Positions 1 through 8,046 of a stretch of DNA of 64,000 bases are shown here, piece after piece. The notes below the pieces were generated by a model. The model had not been told where the DNA came from and made no database searches. It saw nothing but the letters and a program-made list of their open reading frames with translations. Source of the DNA: CADEDH01 sp965216205 (GTDB taxonomy: Bacteria; Actinomycetota; Acidimicrobiia; Acidimicrobiales; SZUA-35); NCBI GenBank assembly GCA_965216205.1, contig OZ244139.1:1612001-1676000 (forward strand), given 5' to 3'. The first letter of the stretch is position 1. Each line of letters starts with the position of its first letter. The translations under genes were made by a program, and so were the position numbers.

Positions 1-937
1 GCTCGACGGACGGGTCGGGCCCGTTCCGCCAGTGGTCGGCCATCTTCAGGCAACCGATGGCCCACCAGAACGAGCCGAACACCTCCCAGTAGTGCACGTG
101 GTCTGGATCGACCTTCGTTCCCGAGACCGACTCGTAGCCGGCGAAGAGGTCGTCGTAGTGGCCGAACCCTCCGACCGGGAGATCCCGGTTGCCGAACCGC
201 CACGAGTTGGTGCAGATCCAACCGAGATCCCGCATCGGGTCACCGAGGTGGCAGACCTCCCAGTCGAGCACACCGGTGATGCCGTCGGGTGTGATCATGA
301 GGTTGCCGTTGCGGAAGTCGTTGTGGACCACGCGATGCTCGGCTTCGGCGGGCAGGTTGTCGAGCAGCCAGCGGGCGGCGAAGTCGATCATGGGTTGCGG
401 CGAGTCGAACTCCTTGTAGGAGTCCCACATGGCGTTGACGAACTCCTCGGTCGTGACCGTCTGAAGGTGATCGGCCAGGCCGGTCGCCACGGGGTCGATG
501 GCGTGGATCCTCGCCAGCACCTCACCGCACTGGAAGGCGAGGCGGGGCCGCACCTCGTCGAGGTCGGGGGAGCGCACGATCCGGGCGCCGAGCGTGTGAC
601 CCTCGAGCCACTCCATGACGAACCCGTCGCCGAGGCCGTCGCCCTCGGTGAGGATGGCGTGGACCTCTGGCTCGGGCACGCCGGCCGCCTTCGCCACCTG
701 CATCAGCTTGGCCTCGATCGCCAACCCGGGCCGGTCCTCCTCGCCGGTGCCGTACTCGCCGCCAGCCGCTCGCCGGAGGGCGAGCTGCCGCTCCTCGCCG
801 TCGATCGTGACGGTGAGTCGATAGGTCTCCTGACTCGCGCCCCCCGAGAGCCGCTCCGCGGCGGTGAGCTCGTCGAAGCCGTCGACGGAGCGGCCGAGGA
901 CTGCACTCAGGGCATCGAGGAAATCGTCCGTAGGCAT
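1..937 (-). CDS. APH-family phosphotransferase, C-terminus cut by window edge
   Basis: Protein of the aminoglycoside phosphotransferase / choline kinase fold (PF01636), a family that transfers phosphate from ATP to small-molecule hydroxyl groups. Read from ATG at 937, 312 codons run without a stop to the left edge, so the C-terminus is missing. Visible marks are the N-lobe loop GGASQETY near residue 32, the catalytic loop HNDFRNGN near residue 206 and the metal-binding segment GVLDWE near residue 222. The sequence resembles the acyl-CoA-dehydrogenase-associated (ACAD10/11-like) branch common in actinobacteria, whose members act on hydroxy-acids rather than antibiotics; that assignment is inference. 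Upstream lies a motif array, not an obvious operon partner. Confidence 0.85.
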   Translation of the reverse strand, partial: MPTDDFLDALSAVLGRSVDGFDELTAAERLSGGASQETYRLTVTIDGEERQLALRRAAGGEYGTGEEDRPGLAIEAKLMQVAKAAGVPEPEVHAILTEGDGLGDGFVMEWLEGHTLGARIVRSPDLDEVRPRLAFQCGEVLARIHAIDPVATGLADHLQTVTTEEFVNAMWDSYKEFDSPQPMIDFAARWLLDNLPAEAEHRVVHNDFRNGNLMITPDGITGVLDWEVCHLGDPMRDLGWICTNSWRFGNRDLPVGGFGHYDDLFAGYESVSGTKVDPDHVHYWEVFGSFWWAIGCLKMADHWRNGPDPSVE

Positions 938-1311
938 CGGCCAAGCATGCCAAACTCCGCCCCGCCGGGCCTCGCCCATCGCTTGCTTCTGCCGGTCGGC
1001 TGCTCCTCGTCCCCCGGGTTCTGCCGGTCGGCTGCTCCTCGTCGCTCGCTTCTGCCGGTCGGCTGCTCCGACTATGACGCCTGCCGACAGGCAGAACCGG
1101 CGATGACGGTGCGTCCGACCGGCAGAACGGGGGGAGGGGAGGTGCGTGCGACCGGCAGAACGGGGGGAGGGGAGGTGCGTCCGACCGGCAGAACCGGGGA
1201 GGGTGGTGCGTGCGACCGGCAGAACCCGGGGAGGGGGCGGCGGGGCGTGTCGGCAGGGAAGGGCCGGTCGACACGGGAACTCGACCGGGTTCCGGCAGGG
1301 GCGGAGCCCGG
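938..1311. repeat. Gene-free region with inverted array of a GTTCTGCCGGTCGG motif
   Basis: No gene is seen here. Three direct copies of TTCTGCCGGTCGGCTGCTC start at 987, 1019 and 1050. After a short hairpin at 1081-1094 (CTGCC-gaca-GGCAG) four copies of the reverse complement, [C/G]CGACCGGCAGAAC (the second and fourth start with G), begin at 1115, 1148, 1181 and 1212. Spacing is 31-33 bp, close to three helical turns, and the filler between right-hand copies is itself similar (G-rich). The same core occurs near 25.2 kb and 49.0 kb in this window. Function unknown; it could be a protein-binding array or a REP-like element. Confidence 0.85.
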
Positions 1312-3849
1312 TCAGGGGCGGGCGAGTACCAGTACCCGCCGGCGACGGGCGGCCGATGGGCGCTCGACCGCTGGCATCCGCAGCGCTGCCGACGGCTCCT
1401 GAGCCGACGACGTGGCGTCGGTCGTCGGTTCAGGGGCAGCATCGGCGTCGGTGCCTGCTTCGGTGCAGGGGGTCTGGTCATCGGTTGGTGTGGCGGCTGT
1501 GTCGTCGGGGGTGGGTTCGCAGGTGTCGGCTGCCGGCCCTGGGGCAGCATCGGCGTCGGTGCCTGCTTCGGTGCAGGGGGTCTGGTCATCGGTTGGTGTG
1601 GCGGCTGTGGGTTCGCAGGTGTCGGCTGGTGGGGTGGTGTCGTCGGTGGGGCAGGGGGTGTCGCTCGACATGGGTGCGGAATCGGCGGTTTCCTGTTCGC
1701 AGGTAGCGGCCGGCGGGCTCGAGTCGTCGGGCGCGTCGGTGTCGTCGGTGGGGCAGGGGCTGTCGCTCGCCGTGGGTGCGGTGTCGTCGGTGGCGGCCGC
1801 CTGCTCGCAGGTGTCGGCGGGTGGATCGGCGTCTGCCGTGGTGGTGTCGGTCGGGGGCGGTTCAGCCGACGACCCCTCGTCGTCGGATCCCGGCGCTGCG
1901 GGGGCAGCGCAGGTAGTGGTGGTGGTCGTGAGCGCGGTCGACGACGTCCCGGGTGACGATTCGAGCGGCTGGGTTGGCTCGGGCACGCTGTCGGTGGCCG
2001 GCACACACGTCGTGTCCGACCGCTCGTCGCCGGCCGTCGTGGTCTCCGATGTCGGGGCGACCGCGGTGGCTGTCGGGTCTGTCGCCTGATCGGCTGCGGC
2101 GGTCGTTGTCGTTGTCGTTGCGGCCGTGGTGGTTGGCGCGGTGGCCGGTGCCGGCGCAGCGGCCGGCGGCGTCGTCGTGGTGGTCGTGGTGGTGGCGGGT
2201 GCCGGTGGTGCGACTGACGGTGGCTGCGCCGACGGCCGACGGGTCGTCGGTGGCGACACGGCCGGCCCCGGATCGTCGTTGGCGGCGCCGCTGGCGCGAC
2301 CCCGATCGGTCGAACGGTCGCTCGGATCGGCCGGTACCAGCTCGATGTCGGCCGCCGCCACCGGCTCCCCGTCCGCTCCTGTGCCGGGCGTGAGCTGCAG
2401 CTCGATCGTCAGCTCCGCATCGCCGTCCCCGTTGGCCTCCAACTCGTCGACCGGGATCCGAACGGTGAGGTTGGCGACATCGGTGCCGTCGTCGTCCTCG
2501 TCGACCGTGAGCTCCATGTCGAATTGGGGTTCGCCGAACGTCAGTGTCCCGATGCCCCCGTCGCCAGCGTCGCTCGACGGATCGAGGTCGACCGGGCCCT
2601 GCCGCACGTTCACCCCGGGGGTATAGCCCAGGTCGGCCGGGCTGTACACGCCGGCGTTCCTCGGCTCACCGATCGGGAGCGCGTCGTCGAGCACGCCAGC
2701 CACGACGTCGACCATGAGCCCGTCGGCCTCGAGGTACCCGGCCCACGCATCGATCTCCTCCTCGGTCGGCAGCCTGCCCGCCGCCCCCCGGTAGGCCCGG
2801 ACGATCTGCAGCAGGTGCCAGGTGGCGAGCTTGACATCGTTCGACTCCGCCCTCGCCGCGATCTCCTCGGCGTCGAGGTCGGCGCCCGGGGCCGACGGCG
2901 GCAGGGCCCGACGGTCGCCCGGGGCGACGAGGCGCGCCGCCAGCTCGGCCGTCGTGTCGCCGTCGCGGTACGCGGCAGCGAACTCGTCGAGCGTCGCCTC
3001 GCTCGGGACCCGCCCGAACGTGACGACGTGGGCCCGCAGGGCCATCCCCTCGGGCTCTCGGTACGGTGCCGCCATCGCCAGATCGGCGATCAGATCCACC
3101 TCGCTACCGAGGCCGAGGGCGAGCCGGTTCGTCCACGAGTCCAGCTCGTCGTCGGTCGGGGCGCGTCCGGCGAGGTCCTCGTAGACCGCCTCGACCGTTG
3201 GCTCCCAGGCCGAGCGGAGATCGGGCCCCAACCACAGCTCGCCGGCCGCCACCACATCTCCCCGGCCCCGGGCGGCGGTGACCGACGGCGTGGGGTTCAC
3301 CGAGCTCCGGCCCGGCGGGATGATCTCGAAGTGCAGGTGGGGTGGCGTCTCCTCCGCGTTGCCGCTGTCGCCCAGGTAGCCGATCACCTGGCCGGACCGC
3401 ACCATGTCGCCCGCCCGCAGATCACCGGCTGCGATCCAGGACTGGGGATTCGCGTTGTCGTCGGTGCCGGGCGTGTCGTTGTTCAGGTGGACATAGACGT
3501 AGCGCCAACCGTCGGCGTCCTCGATGACCAGCTTGTTGCCGGCCTTCTTGGTGGCGTTCCGCCGCTCCGACACGATTCGCCCGTCGGCGGCCGCGATCAA
3601 GGGCGTCAGCTTGGGCGCGAAGATGTCGACCCCCTCGTGGAGACGGGTGCAGCCGTCCCGGCAGGCGCCGAAGGTGTCGCTGTAGTCAGCGGGCCCTGCG
3701 ACGGGGAACATGATCGTGCGGAGCTCGACCCCGTCGGCCTCCGACACCGATGACCCGAACGAGTCGAGCGGGCCGGGGAGGTGACCGGAGGCGGGGTGCA
3801 CCAGGAGCAGGACCGCGATGAGGAGCACGAGCTGCACGCGGTTCTTCAT
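1312..3849 (-). CDS. Secreted M23-family metallopeptidase with DUF4214-like repeats and Cys-paired Thr/Asp-rich tail
   Basis: 845-residue exported protein. Residues 1-22 form a signal peptide (charged start, Leu/Val core, ending HPASG). Residues about 45-180 are a peptidase M23 (LytM) domain with the zinc motifs HEGVD (H71, D75) and HLHFE (H171, H173), so cell-wall cleavage is likely. Residues about 215-400 hold three DUF4214-like segments of the type YxxLxGRxPTxxExxxW. From about residue 560 the chain is low-complexity Pro/Thr/Ala/Asp; within it about four 25-35-residue repeats each carry two cysteines (TCEx ... TPC). ATG 3849 is chosen over GTG 3870 because GGAAAGGGG lies upstream of it. 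A TACACT -10-like box at 3895-3900 fits a short leader. Confidence 0.85.
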   Translation of the reverse strand: MKNRVQLVLLIAVLLLVHPASGHLPGPLDSFGSSVSEADGVELRTIMFPVAGPADYSDTFGACRDGCTRLHEGVDIFAPKLTPLIAAADGRIVSERRNATKKAGNKLVIEDADGWRYVYVHLNNDTPGTDDNANPQSWIAAGDLRAGDMVRSGQVIGYLGDSGNAEETPPHLHFEIIPPGRSSVNPTPSVTAARGRGDVVAAGELWLGPDLRSAWEPTVEAVYEDLAGRAPTDDELDSWTNRLALGLGSEVDLIADLAMAAPYREPEGMALRAHVVTFGRVPSEATLDEFAAAYRDGDTTAELAARLVAPGDRRALPPSAPGADLDAEEIAARAESNDVKLATWHLLQIVRAYRGAAGRLPTEEEIDAWAGYLEADGLMVDVVAGVLDDALPIGEPRNAGVYSPADLGYTPGVNVRQGPVDLDPSSDAGDGGIGTLTFGEPQFDMELTVDEDDDGTDVANLTVRIPVDELEANGDGDAELTIELQLTPGTGADGEPVAAADIELVPADPSDRSTDRGRASGAANDDPGPAVSPPTTRRPSAQPPSVAPPAPATTTTTTTTPPAAAPAPATAPTTTAATTTTTTAAADQATDPTATAVAPTSETTTAGDERSDTTCVPATDSVPEPTQPLESSPGTSSTALTTTTTTCAAPAAPGSDDEGSSAEPPPTDTTTADADPPADTCEQAAATDDTAPTASDSPCPTDDTDAPDDSSPPAATCEQETADSAPMSSDTPCPTDDTTPPADTCEPTAATPTDDQTPCTEAGTDADAAPGPAADTCEPTPDDTAATPTDDQTPCTEAGTDADAAPEPTTDATSSAQEPSAALRMPAVERPSAARRRRVLVLARP

Positions 3850-3894
3850 CGTGGAGCTGCCCCTTTCCACGTGAATATCCCTGATTCAGCAAGA

Positions 3895-3900
3895 AGTGTA
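3895..3900 (-). promoter_or_regulatory. Candidate -10 box for the M23 peptidase gene
   Basis: TACACT on the minus strand fits the actinobacterial TANNNT -10 pattern and would give a leader of roughly 40 bases before ATG 3849. No convincing -35 element was seen, so this is a weak call. Confidence 0.35.
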
Positions 3901-3951
3901 GATCCGACCTCGGGAGTCGTCGAGACGAGGGGTTGCACCTCGGGGTGATCG

Positions 3952-3972
3952 CGATATTATCTCGATATATCG
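3952..3972. promoter_or_regulatory. AT-rich operator-like palindrome upstream of padR
   Basis: An AT-rich island in otherwise GC-rich DNA. It contains the perfect palindrome CGATATATCG at 3963-3972, and a further CGATA at 3952-3956 pairs with the TATCG that ends the island. PadR-family regulators commonly repress their own promoter through short AT-rich palindromes, and the next gene downstream is a PadR regulator. Autoregulation is therefore likely but is inferred only from position and symmetry. Confidence 0.55.
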
Positions 3973-4003
3973 TTAGCCTTCTCAGGTGGATCAACACCGG
4001 AGC

Positions 4004-4059
4004 GAACACCGTGAAATGAACACTGTGAAACGAACAACAAGGAATGAACACCATGCACG
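4004..4059 (+). repeat. Four 14-bp repeats in the padR leader
   Basis: Four consecutive 14-base units begin with GAACAC or GAACAA: 4004-4017, 4018-4031, 4032-4045 and 4046-4059. The first two differ at only two positions (GAACACCGTGAAAT, GAACACTGTGAAAC); the third holds the Shine-Dalgarno AAGGA and the fourth runs into the start codon. It may be a simple duplication or a repeated regulator site. Confidence 0.7.
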
Positions 4060-4616
4060 CACGACATCGACATCACGATCACGACACGCTCGGACCGCCC
4101 CAGCGGGGCCGAGGACGGGGGCGGGGACCGGGCCGGCACGGCCGGGGTCGTCGCCGGAACCGCGTCTCACGAGGCGAGGTACGCAACGCGGTGCTCGCGG
4201 TACTGGCCGACGAACCGATGCACGGCTACCAGATCATGCAGGAGCTGGAGGAGCGATCCGGCGGCGGATGGCAACCGAGTCCCGGCTCGATCTACCCCAC
4301 GCTGCAACTCCTCGCCGACGAGGAGCTCGTCGCCGGCAGCGAGGAAGGGGGCAAGACGATCTACACGCTGACCGAGAGCGGCCGGGTCGCCCTCGACGCC
4401 ATCGATGCTCCCCCGGCCTGGGAGCGGTTCGAAGGCGGGGCGATGGCCGACCTCGTCAGCCTGCGCCGGTCGGTGCACCAGCTCGGGATGGCGGCCAAGC
4501 AGGTGGTCCACGCCGGCACCGACGACCAGGTGCGAGCCGCCCACCAGCTCATCACCGACACCCGCAAGGCGTTGTACAAGATCCTGGCCGACGACGAGCC
4601 GGCAGCGGAGGAGTGA
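4053..4616 (+). CDS. PadR-family transcriptional regulator
   Basis: 187-residue regulator. After a His/Arg/Gly-rich basic N-terminus (about 35 residues) comes a winged helix of the PadR type: EVRNAVLAVLADEPMHGYQI, then SPGSIYPTLQLLADEEL and GKTIYTLTESGR, the classic PadR signature. The rest is an acidic helical dimerisation part. ATG 4053 is preferred to ATG 4044 because AAGGAA (4039-4044) sits about nine bases before it. No effector-transporter gene is adjacent, so the regulated target other than itself is not evident. The AT-rich palindrome upstream is the probable autoregulatory operator. Confidence 0.9.
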   Translation: MHARHRHHDHDTLGPPQRGRGRGRGPGRHGRGRRRNRVSRGEVRNAVLAVLADEPMHGYQIMQELEERSGGGWQPSPGSIYPTLQLLADEELVAGSEEGGKTIYTLTESGRVALDAIDAPPAWERFEGGAMADLVSLRRSVHQLGMAAKQVVHAGTDDQVRAAHQLITDTRKALYKILADDEPAAEE

Positions 4617-4656
4617 GCAGGACCGCAGGCCGGAGGGTCGACGAGCCGACCGGCGC

Positions 4657-5745
4657 TCAGCGACCGAGTCGGGTGATCGTCTCGGTCGCTTCGGTCACCA
4701 GGTCGTCGATCACCTCGCCGACGCTGCGCAGCGCCGAGGCGTAGCCGATCCCCTGACCGGCCCCGGAGTGGAGCAACGGCTCCACCCCGTGCTCATCGAT
4801 CGCCCCCAACAGGTCGCCCACGAGCACATCCTGGTACGGCATCCGCAACGGTTCGGGCGCCTCGGGCGCCGCCCACTCGTCGCTCCACGCCGATCGGATC
4901 TGCCGGAAGGTCTTGCCGCTCTCGCTGCGGGTGACGACCGTGTCGGCTGAGGTGGCCCGAAGGAGCTTGTCGACCAGTGCCGGCTGCATGTGGGCGGCGT
5001 GCTCGGTCGTGGTGAGCCAGATCGTGCCGCACCAGACGCCCTGAGCGCCCATGGCGAGCGCCGCGGCCAGGTGTCGCCCCGTGGCCACCCCACCCGCAGC
5101 CAGGACCGGCGTGTCGCCGACCGCGTCGACGATCTGCGGCACCAGCGTGTAGGTACCGATCGTGCCGGTGTGGGCGCCGGCCTCGGCACCCTGGGCCACG
5201 ATCACGTCAACCCCCGAGGCCAACGCCCGGCGAACGTGGCGGGGGCTGCCGATCAGGGCGGCGGTTGTCTTGCCCACCTCCTTCGCACGATCCACGGCCG
5301 CCCGGGGCGCGCCGATCCCGCACGCGAAGAGGTCCACGTCGGAGGCCATCACGGCCTCGAGTTGCTCGCTCTCGATCTCCTTGGACCGGATGAACCGCGT
5401 CCTCATCCCCGGCCCGCTCGGCGGTGGCACGTCGTAGCGCTCGATGATCCCGTCGACGAACCGGCGGTGACCGGCGGGGACGTGGCGCTCGATCTCGTCC
5501 CGACTGTTGTGCTCGGGCATGCCCTCCGGCAGAACCAGGTCGACACCGAACGGTCGCCCGCCGACGAGGCGTCTGATCTCCCGCAGTTCGTCGGCTATCT
5601 CGCTGGGAAACCGCCTGGTGGCGCCATAGACGCCTAGTCCGCCAGCATTGGTGATCGCAGCCACGGTGGTGACGTCGTGGGCGAAGCCGAAGATCGGAAG
5701 CTCGATGCCCAGTCGTTCGCAGATCGGTGTGGTGAGCTCGGCCAT
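4657..5745 (-). CDS. Nitronate monooxygenase family flavoprotein
   Basis: 362-residue FMN-dependent TIM-barrel protein of the nitronate monooxygenase / 2-nitropropane dioxygenase family (PF03060), which oxidises alkyl nitronates; many actinobacterial members have unknown natural substrates. Seen: N-terminal CERLGIELPIFGFAHDVTT, AITNAGGLGVYG, the phosphate/flavin segment AQGAEAGAHTGTIGT, and the AAGGVATGRHLAAALAMGA loop with GVWCGT. It starts seven bases after the stop of the upstream acyl-CoA dehydrogenase, so the two are cotranscribed, suggesting a role in an oxidative acyl or nitro-compound catabolic route. Confidence 0.9.
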   Translation of the reverse strand: MAELTTPICERLGIELPIFGFAHDVTTVAAITNAGGLGVYGATRRFPSEIADELREIRRLVGGRPFGVDLVLPEGMPEHNSRDEIERHVPAGHRRFVDGIIERYDVPPPSGPGMRTRFIRSKEIESEQLEAVMASDVDLFACGIGAPRAAVDRAKEVGKTTAALIGSPRHVRRALASGVDVIVAQGAEAGAHTGTIGTYTLVPQIVDAVGDTPVLAAGGVATGRHLAAALAMGAQGVWCGTIWLTTTEHAAHMQPALVDKLLRATSADTVVTRSESGKTFRQIRSAWSDEWAAPEAPEPLRMPYQDVLVGDLLGAIDEHGVEPLLHSGAGQGIGYASALRSVGEVIDDLVTEATETITRLGR

Positions 5746-5751
5746 CCCGGA

Positions 5752-6999
5752 TCAGTTCTTCGGGAGCTCGCGGAACGGCGTGTCGCGATCGACCGACGGT
5801 TCCCGCGGCAGGCCGAGCGCCCGCTCGCCCAGCGTGTTCCGCTGGATCTCGTCGGTGCCACCACCGAGGCTCATCCCTCGGCAGTTGAGGATCTGGTAGC
5901 TGAAGTAGTCGCCGTCGGCGGCGACATCCCTTTCACCGTCGTCGACGCCCGGCTCGCCGTCATCGCCGTCGGGCCACGCGGGCGAGGTCGGAAACGCCAA
6001 CCGGCCAGCGAGGTCGGCGGCCGCCCGACCCTGGCGGGTCCGCCACAACTTCCCGACCGACGGGTGCACGCCGCCCGTGGACCGGAGGAAGCGCACGATC
6101 TGCTCGCCGCTGTGGAGGCGGGCGAGGTCCTGGCGCACGAGCGGGTCGTCGTCTCGACCGGCACCACCGGCCAGCTCACGGAGCTGGGGAACCGGAATCG
6201 GGTTGCGACCCGCCTTGGACCGCTGCGTGGCCGACCCGCTCATCGAGCCCACCCCGGTCTGGACCCGCTCGTGGGCCAGCAGCGCCACCGCGGTCCGCCA
6301 GCCGTCGTTCACGGCACCGACGGTCCAGTGGCGGGGGATCCGGGCGCCGTCGAGGAAGACCTCGTTGAACTCGGCGACCCCGGTCATCTGCACCAGCGGC
6401 CGGACGGTGACCCCCTCCTGCTCGACCGGGAGGATGAACATGGTGATGCCGCGGTGCTTGGGGGCATCGGGGTCGGTCCTGGCCAGGAGGATCGCGAACT
6501 GGCTGTGCTGGGCTCCCGAGGTCCACACCTTCTGGCCGGTCACCACCCACTCGTCGCCGTCGAGCTCCGCCCTCGTGGCCAGGGACGCGAGATCGGAGCC
6601 CGAGCCCGGCTCCGAGTACATCTGACACCAGATCTCCTCGCCCCGGAGCCCGGGTCGGATGAACCGCTCCCTCAGCTCGTCGGTGGCGTAGTCGCGGATC
6701 GTGGGAAGCGCCATGCCGACGCCGATCCCGAACACGGCGTCCTCGCGCGGAACCTTTCCCCGGCTCTCCTCGGCGTAGATCCGCACGAGCTCTGGCGGCA
6801 GATCACGACCGCCGTAGGCCGTGGGGTAGTCGAGTCCGGCCAGGCCCGCGTCGAACAGCAGGGCCCGCCACGAGCGGGCTCGCTCGAGTCCGGGCTCGGC
6901 CTCGTCCAGGCGACCCGGGAGGGTCTCGTCGAAGAATCGCCGCACCTCCTGCCGGAACGTCGCGGCGGACGGCTCGCCCTGGGTCGCAGTCGTGCTCAT
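5752..6999 (-). CDS. Acyl-CoA dehydrogenase
   Basis: 415-residue FAD-dependent acyl-CoA dehydrogenase that introduces an alpha-beta double bond in a CoA thioester. Seen: N-terminal helical domain, the flavin-contacting MYSEPGSGSDLASLATRAE and WVVTGQKVWTSGAQHS, and the C-terminal YQILNCRGMSLGGGTDEIQR with the closing ALGLPREP. Length is usual for the ACAD family. It lies in a minus-strand operon between a TauD-like dioxygenase (six bases upstream) and nitronate monooxygenase (six bases downstream). The pairing of partial-length actinobacterial ACADs with such oxidases is common in lipid or xenobiotic degradation; the substrate cannot be told. Confidence 0.93.
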   Translation of the reverse strand: MSTTATQGEPSAATFRQEVRRFFDETLPGRLDEAEPGLERARSWRALLFDAGLAGLDYPTAYGGRDLPPELVRIYAEESRGKVPREDAVFGIGVGMALPTIRDYATDELRERFIRPGLRGEEIWCQMYSEPGSGSDLASLATRAELDGDEWVVTGQKVWTSGAQHSQFAILLARTDPDAPKHRGITMFILPVEQEGVTVRPLVQMTGVAEFNEVFLDGARIPRHWTVGAVNDGWRTAVALLAHERVQTGVGSMSGSATQRSKAGRNPIPVPQLRELAGGAGRDDDPLVRQDLARLHSGEQIVRFLRSTGGVHPSVGKLWRTRQGRAAADLAGRLAFPTSPAWPDGDDGEPGVDDGERDVAADGDYFSYQILNCRGMSLGGGTDEIQRNTLGERALGLPREPSVDRDTPFRELPKN

Positions 7000-7005
7000 G
7001 GGCGC

Positions 7006-7851
7006 TCAGAAGGGACGGTCGCCGATGAGCGTGACCCGCTCGACCCGCCGGTGCTGGCCACCGTGGTCGGGGACGGCGTAGTGCTGGGTACAGCGGTTGT
7101 CCCACTGGGCGATGCTCCCCGGGCGCCACCGAAACCGGCATTGGAACTCGGGCCGCTCGGCCTGGGCGCACAGCAGGCGGCGCAGCGGTCGTGACTCGTC
7201 GGCGGTCATGCCGTCGATGCCGATCGTGAACGGGCGGTTGATGAACAGGCTCTTGGCCCCGGTGACCGGGTGGGTGCGGACGAGGGGGTGCTTCTGATCG
7301 GGATACTCCTCGGCGACCTTGGCCCGTTTCTCGTCACTCATGTTGTTGCCGAAGGTCTTGGCGAACGAGTGGATGGCGACCCTGCCGTCGATCTGCTCCT
7401 TCACGTCGTCGTCGAGCAGCTCGTAGGCGAGCTCCATGTTGGCGAAGCACGTGTCGCCACCCCAGTCGGGGATGATCCGCCCGTACAGGACCGAGCCCCT
7501 CGGCGGGCACTCGCGGAACGTCACGTCGGAGTGCCAGAACTCGGCGGCGGAGAACGACTCCGGTGTCGACTCCAACACGATGATCTCGGGGTGCTCGGAC
7601 GCGTTCGTCGTGAACGGATGCACCTCCAACTCGCCGAACGAGGCGCCGTAGGCGATGTGCTGAGTCTGGGTCAGGTCCTGGTCGCGGAAGAAGAGCACCT
7701 TGTGGGCGAGCCACGCGTCGTCGAGCTCGGCGATCAGGTCGTCGTCGAGCTCCCGCAGATCCACACCGGTCACCTCGGCCCCGATCGATCCGGTGATCGG
7801 CTCGACCCTGATCCGGTCGTAGTCCTTCACCGACGTGCTCATGACTCGCAT
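7006..7851 (-). CDS. TauD/TfdA-family Fe(II)/2-oxoglutarate dioxygenase
   Basis: 281-residue alpha-ketoglutarate-dependent dioxygenase. The iron triad is visible as FWHSDVTF (H and D of HxD) and TQHYAV (distal His), followed by the 2-oxoglutarate-binding Arg in RVERVTLIGDRPF. The N-terminal GSIGAEVTGVDLREL and HKVLFFRDQDLT are typical of taurine / 2,4-D dioxygenases. The family hydroxylates or cleaves sulfonates, aryloxyacids and related compounds. ATG 7851 is chosen because AAGGGG precedes it by six bases; the open frame upstream to 8055 is not coding. First gene of the operon with acyl-CoA dehydrogenase and nitronate monooxygenase. A TAGGCT box at 7889-7894 is a plausible -10. Confidence 0.92.
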   Translation of the reverse strand: MRVMSTSVKDYDRIRVEPITGSIGAEVTGVDLRELDDDLIAELDDAWLAHKVLFFRDQDLTQTQHIAYGASFGELEVHPFTTNASEHPEIIVLESTPESFSAAEFWHSDVTFRECPPRGSVLYGRIIPDWGGDTCFANMELAYELLDDDVKEQIDGRVAIHSFAKTFGNNMSDEKRAKVAEEYPDQKHPLVRTHPVTGAKSLFINRPFTIGIDGMTADESRPLRRLLCAQAERPEFQCRFRWRPGSIAQWDNRCTQHYAVPDHGGQHRRVERVTLIGDRPF

Positions 7852-7967
7852 CGCGGACCCCTTGTGCTCGGTTGGCGCGCAGCACGTCAGCCTATTCGAG
7901 GCCTCGGCGACGGCGAAAGATCGCCCGCAGGTCGACTGCGGCGGTGGCGAAACGGTTGCCGCCGCGT

Positions 7968-7980
7968 GTGACCTGGTCAC
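7968..7980. promoter_or_regulatory. Palindrome in divergent promoter region
   Basis: GTGACC-t-GGTCAC is a perfect inverted repeat lying directly before TAGACT (7981-7986), a -10-like box for the rightward gene. The arrangement fits an operator between the TauD dioxygenase and the winged-helix gene. The regulator is unknown. Confidence 0.4.
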
Positions 7981-8046
7981 TAGACTCCGAGAACGCGACC
8001 GACCAGACGTACCATCGGCCGCAGAGTGGGGGCGGACAGCGGGATC

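Noticed and set aside
938..1311. CRISPR-like array of regularly spaced repeats
   Set aside because: The repeats are only 13-14 bp, occur in both orientations about a centre, the filler is similar rather than unique, and no cas gene is present.
32..3753. Long plus-strand ORFs (up to 456 codons) opposite the phosphotransferase and M23 peptidase
   Set aside because: They are antisense frames of real minus-strand genes in GC-rich DNA and show no protein-family features.
3850..4052. Riboswitch (for example c-di-AMP type) before the M23 peptidase
   Set aside because: The predicted leader is only about 40 bases and the known conserved blocks of such riboswitches were not found.
5677..7194. 505-codon plus-strand ORF opposite acyl-CoA dehydrogenase and nitronate monooxygenase
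   Set aside because: The opposite strand encodes well-defined enzymes in this region; the plus frame is a mirror artefact of high GC third positions.
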